NCBI GenBank assembly: GCA_051715425.1 | Contig: JBPXJS010000002.1 | Coordinates: 496,001-560,000 of the forward strand | Length of the DNA: 64,000 nucleotides | Direction: 5' to 3' | DNA from: JAJTFA01 sp051715425 | Lineage (GTDB): Bacteria > Bacteroidota > Bacteroidia > UKL13-3 | In this document: positions 35,035 to 44,334 of the stretch, piece by piece | How the letters are laid out: every line of letters starts with the position of its first letter | Numbering within the stretch: position 1 is the stretch's first letter | Position numbers and translations under genes: made by a program | The notes under the pieces: model-generated | The model's input: the letters and a program-made list of their open reading frames with translations, nothing else | Told to the model about the DNA's origin: nothing | Database searches by the model: none

Positions 35035-36264
35035 ATGAAAAATAATTTACTGTTTGCACTTCTGCTAACCAGTGTAACGAGTTCCTTTGCACAATGGACA
35101 ACCATTTCACAAGGCTATGCAGACCTTGATTTGAGTGATATTTATGTAACCGATTCCAAAATTATTGCAGTTGGCACAAAATTTATGAGCAGTAATTTTT
35201 GGCCCCATATAGTCACGGCCAATATAGATGGTTCCTCAGCCGACACCACTATTATTCCACCTAAAGGATATTTTTTTAAAACAGTAACATTTAAAGATAA
35301 GGACACTGGCTTTATCGCAGGTTATGGAAGCATCAGCATCTGGTTGCAAACAACGGATGGAGGTGCTACCTGGAAATATTATATGCAGGATATTGTGAAT
35401 AAGGGAATAACCGATATGCAGTTTTTGAATAATAAAATTGGTTACGCATGTGGTTATGGTGCAAAGCAGTTTTTTAGCGGCAATGTATACAAAACAATTG
35501 ATGGCGGACTAAACTGGGACGCACAGGTGGATCCGATGGATAGTTTGCCCATGGATGGAATGAAAATGGTAAATGAACAATATGGTTATGGATGGGGAGG
35601 CACATTTGGTGCAAAAAAAATGGTGAAAACAATTGATAGCGGAACTACATGGACCCATTATTACACCCATACTGCTATCCCCGGAGGAATGTTTTGGTGG
35701 AATGTAAACGAAGGGATTTTAGTTGACGGTGCTGGTGGTATTTATAAAACTTCTAATGCAGGCGCAACCTGGAGTGCCAAAAACTCAGGTATTACTACTG
35801 CATTAACCTCTGTTGCTTTTATGGACAGGTATACCGGATTTGCCGTTGGTTTGTATGGTGTGATATTGAAAACCACGAATGGAGGAGAGACCTGGATAAA
35901 GGAGACGGGTGTTCCTTCTAAAATGTTTACAAAAGTTGAATATCATGGCGACAGGTTTTATACAATTGGCGAAGATGGAACCATCCTCAGATCATCGGTA
36001 CTTACCGGAACAGAAAAGGTAAAAGCCAACCCGCTGGAACAACTGGTACTTTATCCAAATCCTGCTGTAAGTGAAATTCATATTGATAAGGGAGGGGTAA
36101 AAGAAACACCACAAATTATTATTACAGATATAAACGGAAAGATGATTTATTCCAACAAATTAGCTGCTCGCATTGATATCTCTTATTATCCTGCAGGCGT
36201 GTATCTTGTTCATGTTTTTTCGGAAGAAAACCGTATAGTAAAGAAACTCATCATTACGCATTAG
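35035..36264 (+). CDS. Secreted T9SS protein with YCF48/BNR-like propeller repeats
   Basis: 409 residues with a signal peptide (LTSVTSSFAQ). Repeats of the type TTDGGATWKYY, TIDGGLNWDAQ, TSNAGATWSAKNS and TTNGGETWIKE, with GYACGYG and GFAVGLYG between them, mark a photosynthesis-system-II-assembly-factor-like (YCF48) or BNR beta-propeller. The C-terminal sorting domain begins at VLYPNPAVSEIHI. Surface-exposed; the ligand is unknown. Second gene of an operon that ends at the terminator around 36331-36363. Confidence 0.88.
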   Translation: MKNNLLFALLLTSVTSSFAQWTTISQGYADLDLSDIYVTDSKIIAVGTKFMSSNFWPHIVTANIDGSSADTTIIPPKGYFFKTVTFKDKDTGFIAGYGSISIWLQTTDGGATWKYYMQDIVNKGITDMQFLNNKIGYACGYGAKQFFSGNVYKTIDGGLNWDAQVDPMDSLPMDGMKMVNEQYGYGWGGTFGAKKMVKTIDSGTTWTHYYTHTAIPGGMFWWNVNEGILVDGAGGIYKTSNAGATWSAKNSGITTALTSVAFMDRYTGFAVGLYGVILKTTNGGETWIKETGVPSKMFTKVEYHGDRFYTIGEDGTILRSSVLTGTEKVKANPLEQLVLYPNPAVSEIHIDKGGVKETPQIIITDINGKMIYSNKLAARIDISYYPAGVYLVHVFSEENRIVKKLIITH

Positions 36265-36330
36265 CAGCACAAAGAAAAAGGGCTATTTATTGAAGCACTA
36301 ATTTTTTCTTAATCGCATTAAAGTTTGAAG

Positions 36331-36363
36331 AAAGGGATATACCAATAGGTGTATCCTTTTTTT
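36331..36363 (+). terminator. Rho-independent terminator
   Basis: Stem GGATATACC, loop AATA, then GGTGTATCC (one G-U pair), followed by seven T. It ends the operon of the two T9SS genes. Confidence 0.75.
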
Positions 36364-36534
36364 GTTTTCGCTTGTGCTGATGCGGGTGAGTGATTATTTA
36401 GAGGTGAATTGTTCCCTCTTATTTAATTCTTAATAAGCGTTTTAGCCTGTCTTCTCCTTTAATATCAAGGATTTTCAGGGTGTACTTTTGGGTAAGTTTT
36501 AAATACTACAACACCAATTTAAATTAAAAACATC

Positions 36535-37089
36535 ATGAAAAAACTAATTTCCATTTTTCTAACATCGGCAATGGCTCTTGTCCTTTTACAATCATGCAGC
36601 AAATCAGATGACGCTGATTCGAATCCAACTCCAACCCCCACTCCAACCCCGACTCCCACACCGGTGGTTACGTCCAATTCGTTTACTTTAACAGGGGATG
36701 GTTACACAGATAAAAAGTTTGAAATTGCCAGTCCCACCACTGCTGAAGTTTATCACAAATCCTCTAACAACAACAACTACGTTAAAGTAGTGGGAATGAT
36801 TGGAGAGGATTCTGTATTTATGTATTTTAATATGGCAGGAGGACCAGCTGCAAATACCTATCCATGGGGTGGTTTTACGGGAGGCACCATATTTATAACA
36901 CCCAAAAATGGTGAAGAGAAAGCTTATTCCACTAAAGCCGGAACCGGAACTTTTGTTATTACAGAGTATGGTGCGGTTGGTAAAAAAGTGAAAGGAACTT
37001 TTAGCGGAACATTTTTTAATCCGTTTACTTCTGTATCCGTAGAGATTAAGGGTGGCAATTTTGAAGTAACCCGAACTGCCGATCAATAA
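36535..37089 (+). CDS. Lipoprotein with Thr-Pro linker
   Basis: 184 residues. Lipoprotein signal peptide with Cys at about residue 21 (VLLQSCSKSDD); the acidic residues after Cys resemble the Bacteroidota surface-export signal. A (PT)n linker at about 31-44 leads to a ~140-residue beta-rich domain (NSFTLTGDGYTDKKF ... GKKVKGTFSGTFFNP) similar to small lipoproteins that bind no known ligand. Single gene between two terminators. Function unknown. Confidence 0.8.
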   Translation: MKKLISIFLTSAMALVLLQSCSKSDDADSNPTPTPTPTPTPTPVVTSNSFTLTGDGYTDKKFEIASPTTAEVYHKSSNNNNYVKVVGMIGEDSVFMYFNMAGGPAANTYPWGGFTGGTIFITPKNGEEKAYSTKAGTGTFVITEYGAVGKKVKGTFSGTFFNPFTSVSVEIKGGNFEVTRTADQ

Positions 37090-37102
37090 TCTTTCCAGTT
37101 AG

Positions 37103-37140
37103 ATCATAAAAAAAACCGCGCATGCGGTTTTTTTTATGAT
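37103..37140. terminator. Bidirectional terminator
   Basis: 17-bp perfect stem with a 4-nt loop (GCAT): A-tract plus CCGC on one side, GCGG plus T8 on the other. It sits between the convergent lipoprotein and response-regulator genes and works in either direction. Confidence 0.9.
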
Positions 37141-37148
37141 TGATCCGA

Positions 37149-37871
37149 TCAGTTGATAATTGGATCCGGTGCCGAAATCTTTTCTATCAGTTTGTATCCG
37201 CTGCCATATGCATTTAGCAACTCCAGGTTATCATCTTCCTTAATCAGTTTTCTGATCTTGCTCAGGTATACATCAAGGGTTTTAGAGGTAAAATAATCGT
37301 CTTTACCCCATATTTTAATAAGGATTTGCTTACGATCAATCAATTTATTTTTGTTGGCAATAAGCATATGGAGCAACTCTGCTTCTTTTGAACTGAGCTT
37401 ATGTGATAACCCGTTACCGGTAAGTTTTCTTTTCATAAAGTCGAATGAGAAATTACCAACGATATAATCTTTTTCAGTAGAGTCAGAAGCACTCATGGTA
37501 CCAGTAGTGGTGCTCCTTCTCAGTATGGCATTAATTCTAAAAAATAATTCCTGGGCACTGAAGGGTTTGGTAATATAGTCATCACACCCAAGTTCAAATC
37601 CCCGGTATTTGTCAACATCCATAGAACGGGCGGTTAAAAATACAAAGGGAATTTTAGGATTAAATTTTCTTAGTTCTCTTGCGGTGGTAAAGCCATCTGT
37701 TTTGGGCAGCATCACATCAAGTATGCAGAGATCAAATTCTTCTTCATAAAATTTTCTTAAACCTTCTGTTCCGTCTTTACACCAGCACATGTTAAATCCC
37801 CTGATTTCAAAATTGTCTTTTAATAGAGTCCCCAGGTAAACATCATCTTCAATAAATAAAATTTTAGTCAT
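37149..37871 (-). CDS. OmpR-family response regulator
   Basis: 240 residues. Receiver domain 1-120: acidic pair E8/D9/D10, phospho-acceptor D52 (CILDVMLPK), TARS and KPFS motifs. The winged-helix DNA-binding domain spans about 135-230 (LSSKEAELLHMLIANKN, TLDVYLSKIRKLI). It lies 19 bp after the histidine-kinase gene in the same direction, so the two form an operon and a cognate pair. Target genes cannot be read from the sequence. Confidence 0.95.
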   Translation of the reverse strand: MTKILFIEDDVYLGTLLKDNFEIRGFNMCWCKDGTEGLRKFYEEEFDLCILDVMLPKTDGFTTARELRKFNPKIPFVFLTARSMDVDKYRGFELGCDDYITKPFSAQELFFRINAILRRSTTTGTMSASDSTEKDYIVGNFSFDFMKRKLTGNGLSHKLSSKEAELLHMLIANKNKLIDRKQILIKIWGKDDYFTSKTLDVYLSKIRKLIKEDDNLELLNAYGSGYKLIEKISAPDPIIN

Positions 37872-37890
37872 AGCTATATCAAGTAGGTTG

Positions 37891-39414
37891 TTAGTTGTTA
37901 AGTTCTATAATAAATGTGCTTCCTTTTCCCTGCTCACTAATCACCTCAATTGTACCCTTGTACAGGCTTATGATATGTTTTACATAACTTAAACCCAGGC
38001 CGAAGCCTTTTATATTGTGTATATCCTTATTATCCACCCGGTAAAATCTGGTAAATATGTCGCCTACCTGATTTTTTTCTATACCGGTACCGTTGTCACT
38101 TATTGAAATCCTGATGCCATTATCGGTATTAAATGTAGAGACTCTTATTTCGGGAATATGGTTGCAATACTTAATTGCATTGTCAATTAAATTGTATAAA
38201 ATATTCTTCATATGAAACTCATCAGCCAGTACCTCATGGCGTTCAGCCAGCAGAGAAAATTGGAGACTTCCGTTTAACCGGTTTAGTTGTACTTCAAACG
38301 ACTCACCTGCTTTTGTAATCAATTCATGGAGGTCTATTAAGGTGTTTTGTAATGTCAGTTCATTTTTATCAAGAGCTGCTATTTGCAGGATGCGTTCTAC
38401 ATTTTCTTTCAGGTGATCGGATTCATTACTTATTATTTCGAGGTAGCGGGAAGTATTGGAACCATTGAGTACAATATTTTCAAGCGCAAGGGAAATATTG
38501 GTCACCGGTGTTTTAAACTCATGCGTCATATTATTAATAAAATCGTTCTTCATTTCCGAATACCTTTTTTGACGCAGGGTAATAATGATGAAGTAGGCAA
38601 ATAAGCCGGAAAGAATGAGAATAATTAATCCTGATGTAATCAGCATAAGCCACATGGATTTCATTACCATTCCTGTAGAATTATTTAAGGAAAGCAATAC
38701 CATGTATTTCTGTTTTGTTTTGCGGTTTTCTAAAATAGGAACCATCACAGCCGCATCAAGAACATCAGCTGCCAGGGCATTAGGCTTGAGGTATTCAAAC
38801 GTATCGGCATTTACTTCCTTTATGCCCAGGCCAAAACTTCCCATATACATCACCTTATTTACCAGATCGCGTTTTACAAGAGAATCGAGCAGGCGGGTAT
38901 TGATCATTTGAACCACCTTTCTATTGTCATGCAGTTTATCGAGGTAATTTTGTATGGTATAATTATTATCGTTGGAATTAAAGTTGGGGCTTTTAGAAAT
39001 AACAGAATCGGCCACCTGATATTCGAATTTTATTTCCATATCTGCCGTTACCGGAAAATCGAACATCATGGATTTGTAGTTTACAAACATGCTATCGTTT
39101 CTAAACCGAAACAGGTTAAACATTTCAATGGAGTCGGGTTTTTGGGTTACCATAAAGGTGTCGTTAGCCCATTTGTGTTTGGCCAGATACAAGCCTTCTC
39201 CAGGTTTAAAATAGGTGTGAGCCCTGAAGTTAAAGCAAAATGCATCTTCTTCCACATGCTCTACAGCTTCTTCAAGTACCTGGGTAGCTGATAAGTAAAG
39301 TTCCTGTTGTTCAAGGAAAAACGTTTTTCTGATCCAGTATGCCTGAACAATAATTAAAATGGCCAGTACCCCCGCAATGGAAATAACCAGTGTTCTGAAT
39401 TTTAGCTGATTCAC
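37891..39414 (-). CDS. Membrane sensor histidine kinase
   Basis: 507 residues. Two membrane helices (about 9-29 and 255-280) enclose a ~225-residue periplasmic sensor domain with no family I recognise. The kinase core follows: H-box NNMTHEFKTPVTNIS, N-box LYNLIDNAIKYC, G1 ISDNGTGIE and G2 GFGLGLSYVKHI. First gene of the operon with the OmpR-type regulator. This layout (periplasmic domain, no HAMP evident) is common in Bacteroidota two-component systems. Confidence 0.94.
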   Translation of the reverse strand: MNQLKFRTLVISIAGVLAILIIVQAYWIRKTFFLEQQELYLSATQVLEEAVEHVEEDAFCFNFRAHTYFKPGEGLYLAKHKWANDTFMVTQKPDSIEMFNLFRFRNDSMFVNYKSMMFDFPVTADMEIKFEYQVADSVISKSPNFNSNDNNYTIQNYLDKLHDNRKVVQMINTRLLDSLVKRDLVNKVMYMGSFGLGIKEVNADTFEYLKPNALAADVLDAAVMVPILENRKTKQKYMVLLSLNNSTGMVMKSMWLMLITSGLIILILSGLFAYFIIITLRQKRYSEMKNDFINNMTHEFKTPVTNISLALENIVLNGSNTSRYLEIISNESDHLKENVERILQIAALDKNELTLQNTLIDLHELITKAGESFEVQLNRLNGSLQFSLLAERHEVLADEFHMKNILYNLIDNAIKYCNHIPEIRVSTFNTDNGIRISISDNGTGIEKNQVGDIFTRFYRVDNKDIHNIKGFGLGLSYVKHIISLYKGTIEVISEQGKGSTFIIELNN

Positions 39415-39632
39415 GCCTGAAAGTTAAAGGGATGAATACTCCTGAAAACGGTATTAACTATTTTTTTAAGCATTAAGTAATTTATAACAGATTTAAAAGT
39501 AGCATATTTTCCATACATATGCATGTTTATTAGTCACTTAAACCAATCTAAGGGTTGTGGCAAAGGAGGGAGGCGCTAATAATATTTAGCAATTGTAAAG
39601 AAATGATATATTAAGAATGTAAGGGTATGTAT

Positions 39633-39665
39633 AAAAAAACACCTGTTGGTTCTCAACAGGTGTTT
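39633..39665 (-). terminator. Rho-independent terminator of lon
   Basis: On the minus strand: 12-bp stem AAACACCTGTTG / CAACAGGTGTTT, 5-nt loop, then a T-run. It lies 23 bp after the lon stop codon. Confidence 0.85.
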
Positions 39666-39687
39666 GGTATGGTAAGCAGTTCTGGTT

Positions 39688-42171
39688 TTATTTAGCCACT
39701 GCTGGTGTTTCTTCAATTACCAGCGAGAGGGGTTTTTCAACAGCTTCGTTGGTAAGGGCAATATCAATAACTTCCAGCATGTTTTTTACATAATGGAAGG
39801 TTAATCCATTCAAATAGTCTTCTTTTATATCCTGTATATCTTTGCGGTTGGCCTCACATAGAATGATATCTGTAATACCGGCACGTTTAGCTGCGAGTAT
39901 TTTTTCTTTTACTCCTCCAATTGGCAAAACCTTACCTCTAAGGGTAATCTCACCCGTCATAGCCAGTTTTTGTTTTACCCTGCGTTGTGTAAAAACAGAT
40001 GCCAGTGAAGTGAGCATGGTAATACCCGCACTCGGACCATCTTTAGGCACAGCTCCGGCTGGTACATGTATATGCACGTCATATTTATCAAATACACGGG
40101 TATCAATTTGCAGGTACGAGGCATTGGCTTTGAGGAAGGTAAGCGCGGTAATGGCTGATTCTTTCATTACATCGCCAAGGTGACCGGTGAGGGTTAGCTT
40201 GCCTGCTCCTTTGGTAAGTGTGCTTTCTATAAAAAGAATCTCACCACCAACAGAGGTCCACGCCAGGCCTGTTACCACCCCGGCCACACTGTTATCCTGA
40301 TAACTTTCTTTCTCTACCCGTTCAATACCAAGTATTTTCTGGATATCTGCCACCTCAATTTTTTTCTTTGTTTTGCCTTCCATTACCCTTTCCTTGGCTA
40401 CCCATCGGGCAATAGATGCAATTTGTTTTTCCATTCCTCTTACTCCACTTTCGCGTGTATAACCTTCCACAACTTTCTCCAGCACGTCATCACTTAGCTC
40501 AAAATCTCCCTTTTTAAGCCCGTGGTTTTCTTTTTGTTTAGGAATGAGGTATTTTTTTGCAATCTGAATTTTCTCTTCAATGGTATAGCCGTTAATCTCA
40601 ATAATTTCCATACGGTCGAGCAAAGCCGGTTGTATAGAATCCAGTGAGTTTGCTGTGGCAATAAACATCACATTGGAGAGATCGTATTCAATTTCAATAT
40701 AATTATCGTGGAAAGAGTTGTTTTGCTCCGGATCAAGCACCTCAAGCAGGGCAGAAGAGGGGTCTCCGCGGAAATCGTTGCCTATTTTATCTACCTCATC
40801 AAGCACAAATACGGGGTTGGAGGTTTTTACTTTTTTCAGGTTTTGAATAATACGTCCGGGCATGGCACCAATATACGTTCTCCGATGGCCGCGTATTTCA
40901 CTTTCATCATGTAAGCCACCCAGTGCAATCCGGGCATATTTTCGGCTCAATGCTTTGGCTATTGATTTTCCCAATGATGTTTTACCAACCCCTGGAGGTC
41001 CGTATAAACAAAGAATGGGACTTTTCATATTGCCTTTCAGCTTAATAACTGCAAGGTATTCCAGTATTCTTTCCTTTACCTTATCAAGGCCAAAGTGGTC
41101 TTCATCCAAAATTTTTCTTGCCCGCTTCAGGTCAAAATTATCTTTGGTGGTTTCACTCCATGGCAAATCGAGCAACAATTGCAGGTAGCTAAGTTGTACG
41201 GAATAATCGGGTGCCATCGGGTTCATTCTGCGAAGGCGCTCCACTTCTTTTTTAAAAGAATCGTGCACCTCTTTGGTCCAGAGTTTGGCTTCGCCCGCTT
41301 TTAGCAGGTTATCTATGTCTTTATCAGGGGTATCGCCACCAAGTTCTTCCTGCAGGGCACGGATTTGTTGTTGCAGAAAAAAGTCACGTTGCTGTTTATC
41401 AATATCACCCCGAACTTTGTTCTGAATCTCGTTTTTAATTTGTAATACCTGCACTTCCCGGCTCAATACCTCCAGCACTTTTTCGGCCCTGCTTTTAAAC
41501 TCCTCTACCTCCAGAATGCTTTGTTTTACTGAAATTTCAGCATTCATATTGGAAGAAATAAAATTGAGCAAAAAGTTTGGGCTATCAATATTTTTTAGGG
41601 CAATTGATGCCTCGCTTGGAATATGTGGCGAGAGGTCAACAATTTGATTGGCAAGATCTTTTACCGATGCTATAAGGGCACTGGATTCTTTGCTTTTTTC
41701 CGGTTTATGCTCAACAATAGGGATTATTGATGCCGTAAGATATGGCTCGGTACTTACACACTCATTAATCCGGAACCTGCGTTTACCCTGAATAATAGCT
41801 GTGCTGCTTCCGTCAGGCATGCGAATCATTTTCAGAATCTTTGCTACGGTGCCTACCTTATGCAGGTCGTCAAAAGCAGGATCTTCTATATTTCCGTTGG
41901 TTTGTGCCACAACCCCAATGGTTTTGGTGGTTTTATAGGCATCTTTTATCAGGTTAATGGATTTATCTCTGCCAACTGTAATAGGTATAACCACTCCAGG
42001 GAAAAGAACCGTATTACGAAGCGGTAAAATTGGCAGGGTTTCGGGCAAAATTTCCTTATTCATTTCATCCTCTTCCTCCTGCGACAGGAGAGAAAAGAAA
42101 TCGTTGCTATCATTTTCTTCGCCTATCAGGGCTGGGTTTATAAGGAATTGCATATCGTTATTCTCAGTCAT
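39688..42171 (-). CDS. lon: ATP-dependent Lon protease
   Basis: 827 residues, full length. N-terminal substrate-binding domain (LPILPLRNTVLFPGVVIPI) at about 45-250, then the AAA+ module with Walker A GPPGVGKT (Lys near 397) and Walker B VFVLDEVDK. The C-terminal Ser-Lys protease domain has nucleophile Ser in KDGPSAGITML (near residue 714). It degrades misfolded and regulatory proteins in the cytoplasm. Single gene, divergent from the PepSY-like gene, with its own terminator. Confidence 0.98.
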   Translation of the reverse strand: MTENNDMQFLINPALIGEENDSNDFFSLLSQEEEDEMNKEILPETLPILPLRNTVLFPGVVIPITVGRDKSINLIKDAYKTTKTIGVVAQTNGNIEDPAFDDLHKVGTVAKILKMIRMPDGSSTAIIQGKRRFRINECVSTEPYLTASIIPIVEHKPEKSKESSALIASVKDLANQIVDLSPHIPSEASIALKNIDSPNFLLNFISSNMNAEISVKQSILEVEEFKSRAEKVLEVLSREVQVLQIKNEIQNKVRGDIDKQQRDFFLQQQIRALQEELGGDTPDKDIDNLLKAGEAKLWTKEVHDSFKKEVERLRRMNPMAPDYSVQLSYLQLLLDLPWSETTKDNFDLKRARKILDEDHFGLDKVKERILEYLAVIKLKGNMKSPILCLYGPPGVGKTSLGKSIAKALSRKYARIALGGLHDESEIRGHRRTYIGAMPGRIIQNLKKVKTSNPVFVLDEVDKIGNDFRGDPSSALLEVLDPEQNNSFHDNYIEIEYDLSNVMFIATANSLDSIQPALLDRMEIIEINGYTIEEKIQIAKKYLIPKQKENHGLKKGDFELSDDVLEKVVEGYTRESGVRGMEKQIASIARWVAKERVMEGKTKKKIEVADIQKILGIERVEKESYQDNSVAGVVTGLAWTSVGGEILFIESTLTKGAGKLTLTGHLGDVMKESAITALTFLKANASYLQIDTRVFDKYDVHIHVPAGAVPKDGPSAGITMLTSLASVFTQRRVKQKLAMTGEITLRGKVLPIGGVKEKILAAKRAGITDIILCEANRKDIQDIKEDYLNGLTFHYVKNMLEVIDIALTNEAVEKPLSLVIEETPAVAK

Positions 42172-42230
42172 TTAGTTAATCAGAAAGCTTGTGAAGGTAC
42201 AAATGTTTCAACTGTTGTGCCAATAAAATT

Positions 42231-42264
42231 TTGGTTGAATAAATGCCCGCAGGAATTATATTAG
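42231..42264 (+). promoter_or_regulatory. Possible promoter of the PepSY-like gene
   Basis: TTGG at 42231 and TATATTAG at 42257 approximate the Bacteroidota -33 TTTG / -7 TAnnTTTG pair at near-normal spacing, 16 bp before the ATG. Confidence 0.3.
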
Positions 42265-42279
42265 CAAAAAATCTATTCT

Positions 42280-42711
42280 ATGAAGAAAGTATTATTTGCT
42301 GCCTTATTGTTGAGCGGAGTAAGTGTAGCCTATGCTCAAAACATTAACAAACGCGAAGTACCAACTGCGGTAATGCGTTCATATGTTTCCCAAAACTCCC
42401 GCGGAGCGCTCGACTCGGTTTGGAGCCGCACAACGGTAACCATTTACAAAGTGAACTATATTGATGAGGGAAAACGCTACGAAGCACAATATTTTGAAGA
42501 TGGTGGTTGGATAAAAACATATACCGAAATTCCACAGGCAGAGTTGCTTCCGGGTATTATTAAACAAATTTCGGAATTATACCCAGGCCACAAGGTTGCC
42601 AAAGCTTATGTAGAGCTTAATAATGATGGTAAATTTTATACGGTAGACCTGGAAAAAGGTGCTGATAAAATAACCATTTATTTTCTGATGAGCGGAAAGT
42701 TTGTTAAGTAA
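42280..42711 (+). CDS. Small exported PepSY-like protein
   Basis: 143 residues with a signal peptide ending VAYAQ. The mature part has the layout of the PepSY-like family seen in Bacteroidota: a helix (VPTAVMRSYVSQN), a beta hairpin (KVNYIDEGKRYEAQYFEDG), then a second half-repeat (IIKQISELYPGHKV, DLEKGADKITIYF). Periplasmic; proposed roles in this family are inhibitory or chaperone-like and none is proven here. Divergent to lon; convergent with the next gene, with 2 bp between stops. Confidence 0.75.
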   Translation: MKKVLFAALLLSGVSVAYAQNINKREVPTAVMRSYVSQNSRGALDSVWSRTTVTIYKVNYIDEGKRYEAQYFEDGGWIKTYTEIPQAELLPGIIKQISELYPGHKVAKAYVELNNDGKFYTVDLEKGADKITIYFLMSGKFVK

Positions 42712-42713
42712 GT

Positions 42714-43118
42714 TTAACTGAGCATTACCCCGTTTTGGCCGAGTATATCAATATACGCGGCCTTTTTATTGCTGATACTGAAAGGTTCGAATATGAACTT
42801 TTTATCGTAAAGCGTGGATCCAACATAATACGTGAGGAAATACTCATTATAAAATCCCAGCAAATCTTCGGGTAAAGGTTCAACCTTGGCGTATTGTAGT
42901 GGCTCTATGCGATCCAAAAAATGCCGAAGGGTAGAGGTTTGCCTTTCTTCACCTTCAATTTCGCCATAACCTTTACTCATTACCAGCACCCCTTCAATAA
43001 TGGATTGCTTCAGGTTTATTACGTAAATATTCCAAACCATCTCGCCTTCTTTGTTTAACTCATGCACGGCTGCAATGGCCACATCCCGGGAAACGAGGTC
43101 ATCTATATCTTTTAGCAT
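42714..43118 (-). CDS. Conserved cytoplasmic protein of unknown function
   Basis: 134 residues, no signal peptide. Beta-rich with EMVWNIYVINLKQ and KKAAYIDILGQNGVML at the end. I recognise it only as a type of hypothetical protein seen in Bacteroidota. It lies 15 bp downstream of the RNase H-like gene in the same direction, so the two are probably co-transcribed. Confidence 0.7.
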   Translation of the reverse strand: MLKDIDDLVSRDVAIAAVHELNKEGEMVWNIYVINLKQSIIEGVLVMSKGYGEIEGEERQTSTLRHFLDRIEPLQYAKVEPLPEDLLGFYNEYFLTYYVGSTLYDKKFIFEPFSISNKKAAYIDILGQNGVMLS

Positions 43119-43133
43119 GGGGCAAAGATAAAT

Positions 43134-43637
43134 CTAATGCACCATTTTATTGGCACAATATGAACTGGCAAATGCTTCGGGTTTTGCTTTAAACACAAAA
43201 CCCATACTGAGAATATAACCCATGGCTTCGCTTAATGCAGAGTTCGATTTAAATTGGGGATTGGTATTAATATCAGCATGCACTTCCAGTTCTACCTGAT
43301 ACTTATCCAGCAATCCACAAATCTGGTACGCAATTTCTATTGATTTGGATACTTCCTGCAGCATCCGTTCTTTTACACTAAAACGCTGTTTTGTTTTTTC
43401 GCTGCTGATCAGCATAAATCCACCACGTTTTTGCCGCACAAATACAATCACCGTTGCAAACTCTGTTACATCATAAGTTACCTGCGAATCAGTGCCTATG
43501 CATACTTTAAGCTTATTTCCGGCTTTGGTTTCCTTAATAATAAGTTGTTCCACCTCATCCACAATATGGTGGTGAATCTGCTCTCCGTTAAACCGTCTCC
43601 ATTTCATGCTGCTGCCAAAATTGCTCAATGCATTCAT
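43134..43637 (-). CDS. YkuK-like (DUF458) RNase H-fold protein
   Basis: 167 residues. KVCIGTDSQVT carries the first acidic residue of the RNase H-like fold. EVHADINTNPQFKSNSALSEAMGYILSMG gives the later conserved Asp and Ser/Asn residues. The family is related to Bacillus YkuK; nuclease activity is predicted from the fold but its substrate is unknown. First gene of a likely two-gene unit. Confidence 0.85.
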   Translation of the reverse strand: MNALSNFGSSMKWRRFNGEQIHHHIVDEVEQLIIKETKAGNKLKVCIGTDSQVTYDVTEFATVIVFVRQKRGGFMLISSEKTKQRFSVKERMLQEVSKSIEIAYQICGLLDKYQVELEVHADINTNPQFKSNSALSEAMGYILSMGFVFKAKPEAFASSYCANKMVH

Positions 43638-43803
43638 AAGCGTGTATGTTTAGATGATAACGTGAAGATAAAATTAACATTGTAAAAAAACAGACAATCA
43701 GTGCATTGTGGATCGAATGTGGAAATGAATGGTGTTTACCTTCTTAGGTAATATTCATGCGTGTTTGGCGAATAAATGGTTATTTATTTATTTCGCCCGC
43801 GGA

Positions 43804-44316
43804 ATGAAAAAAAGTTTAGTTATTGTTATCCTATCCCTGTTTACCGCATTTGCCCAGGCCCAATCTCCAGAAATTATCAGAAACCGCATTTTATTTGTTC
43901 ATGATACCAAAACAGATCATTATTACAAACTAAAGGTTGATAATGAATTAACAGTAACACTTACCGGTGTGCCTGAATCTAAGCTCACAAATATTATGGG
44001 TTTTGTATCCGACACCATGGTACAATTGGAAGGTATTGGCCTGGTACCTCTTCGTTATATTGAATCTGTTGCATTCAAGCCTTATGAAGTAAGAAGAACC
44101 ATACGCAAGGCTGGTTATCTTACCCTGGCATTTGTTGGCGTGCCCCTGGTTTTGTTTCAGTTAACAGCAAATTCCGGTAGCAACATATTACCAGGTATGG
44201 CTTTGTCTCTTCCGGTTTTAATGGCAGCACTCGAAGGTTCAGCCGCATTGAGCAGAGCTATTGCAGACAAAGTTTCGCTGCAAAAAGGCGTGAACATGGC
44301 CTTGTTCATTGAATAA
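43804..44316 (+). CDS. Exported protein of unknown function
   Basis: 170 residues from the ATG at 43804, which starts a clear signal peptide (MKKSLVIVILSLFTAFAQAQ); an ATG at 43729 would add 25 residues in front of it and is rejected. The mature part has a beta-rich half (HYYKLKVDNELTVTLTGV) and then two hydrophobic segments at about 107-122 and 130-150, so it may be membrane-attached. No family recognised. Convergent with the next gene, 18 bp apart. Confidence 0.7.
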   Translation: MKKSLVIVILSLFTAFAQAQSPEIIRNRILFVHDTKTDHYYKLKVDNELTVTLTGVPESKLTNIMGFVSDTMVQLEGIGLVPLRYIESVAFKPYEVRRTIRKAGYLTLAFVGVPLVLFQLTANSGSNILPGMALSLPVLMAALEGSAALSRAIADKVSLQKGVNMALFIE

Positions 44317-44334
44317 AGATAACTGTAAGGCTGG

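Noticed and set aside
37103..37140. Attenuator or small RNA
   Set aside because: The perfect stem with A- and T-tracts on both sides between convergent genes is explained as a bidirectional terminator.
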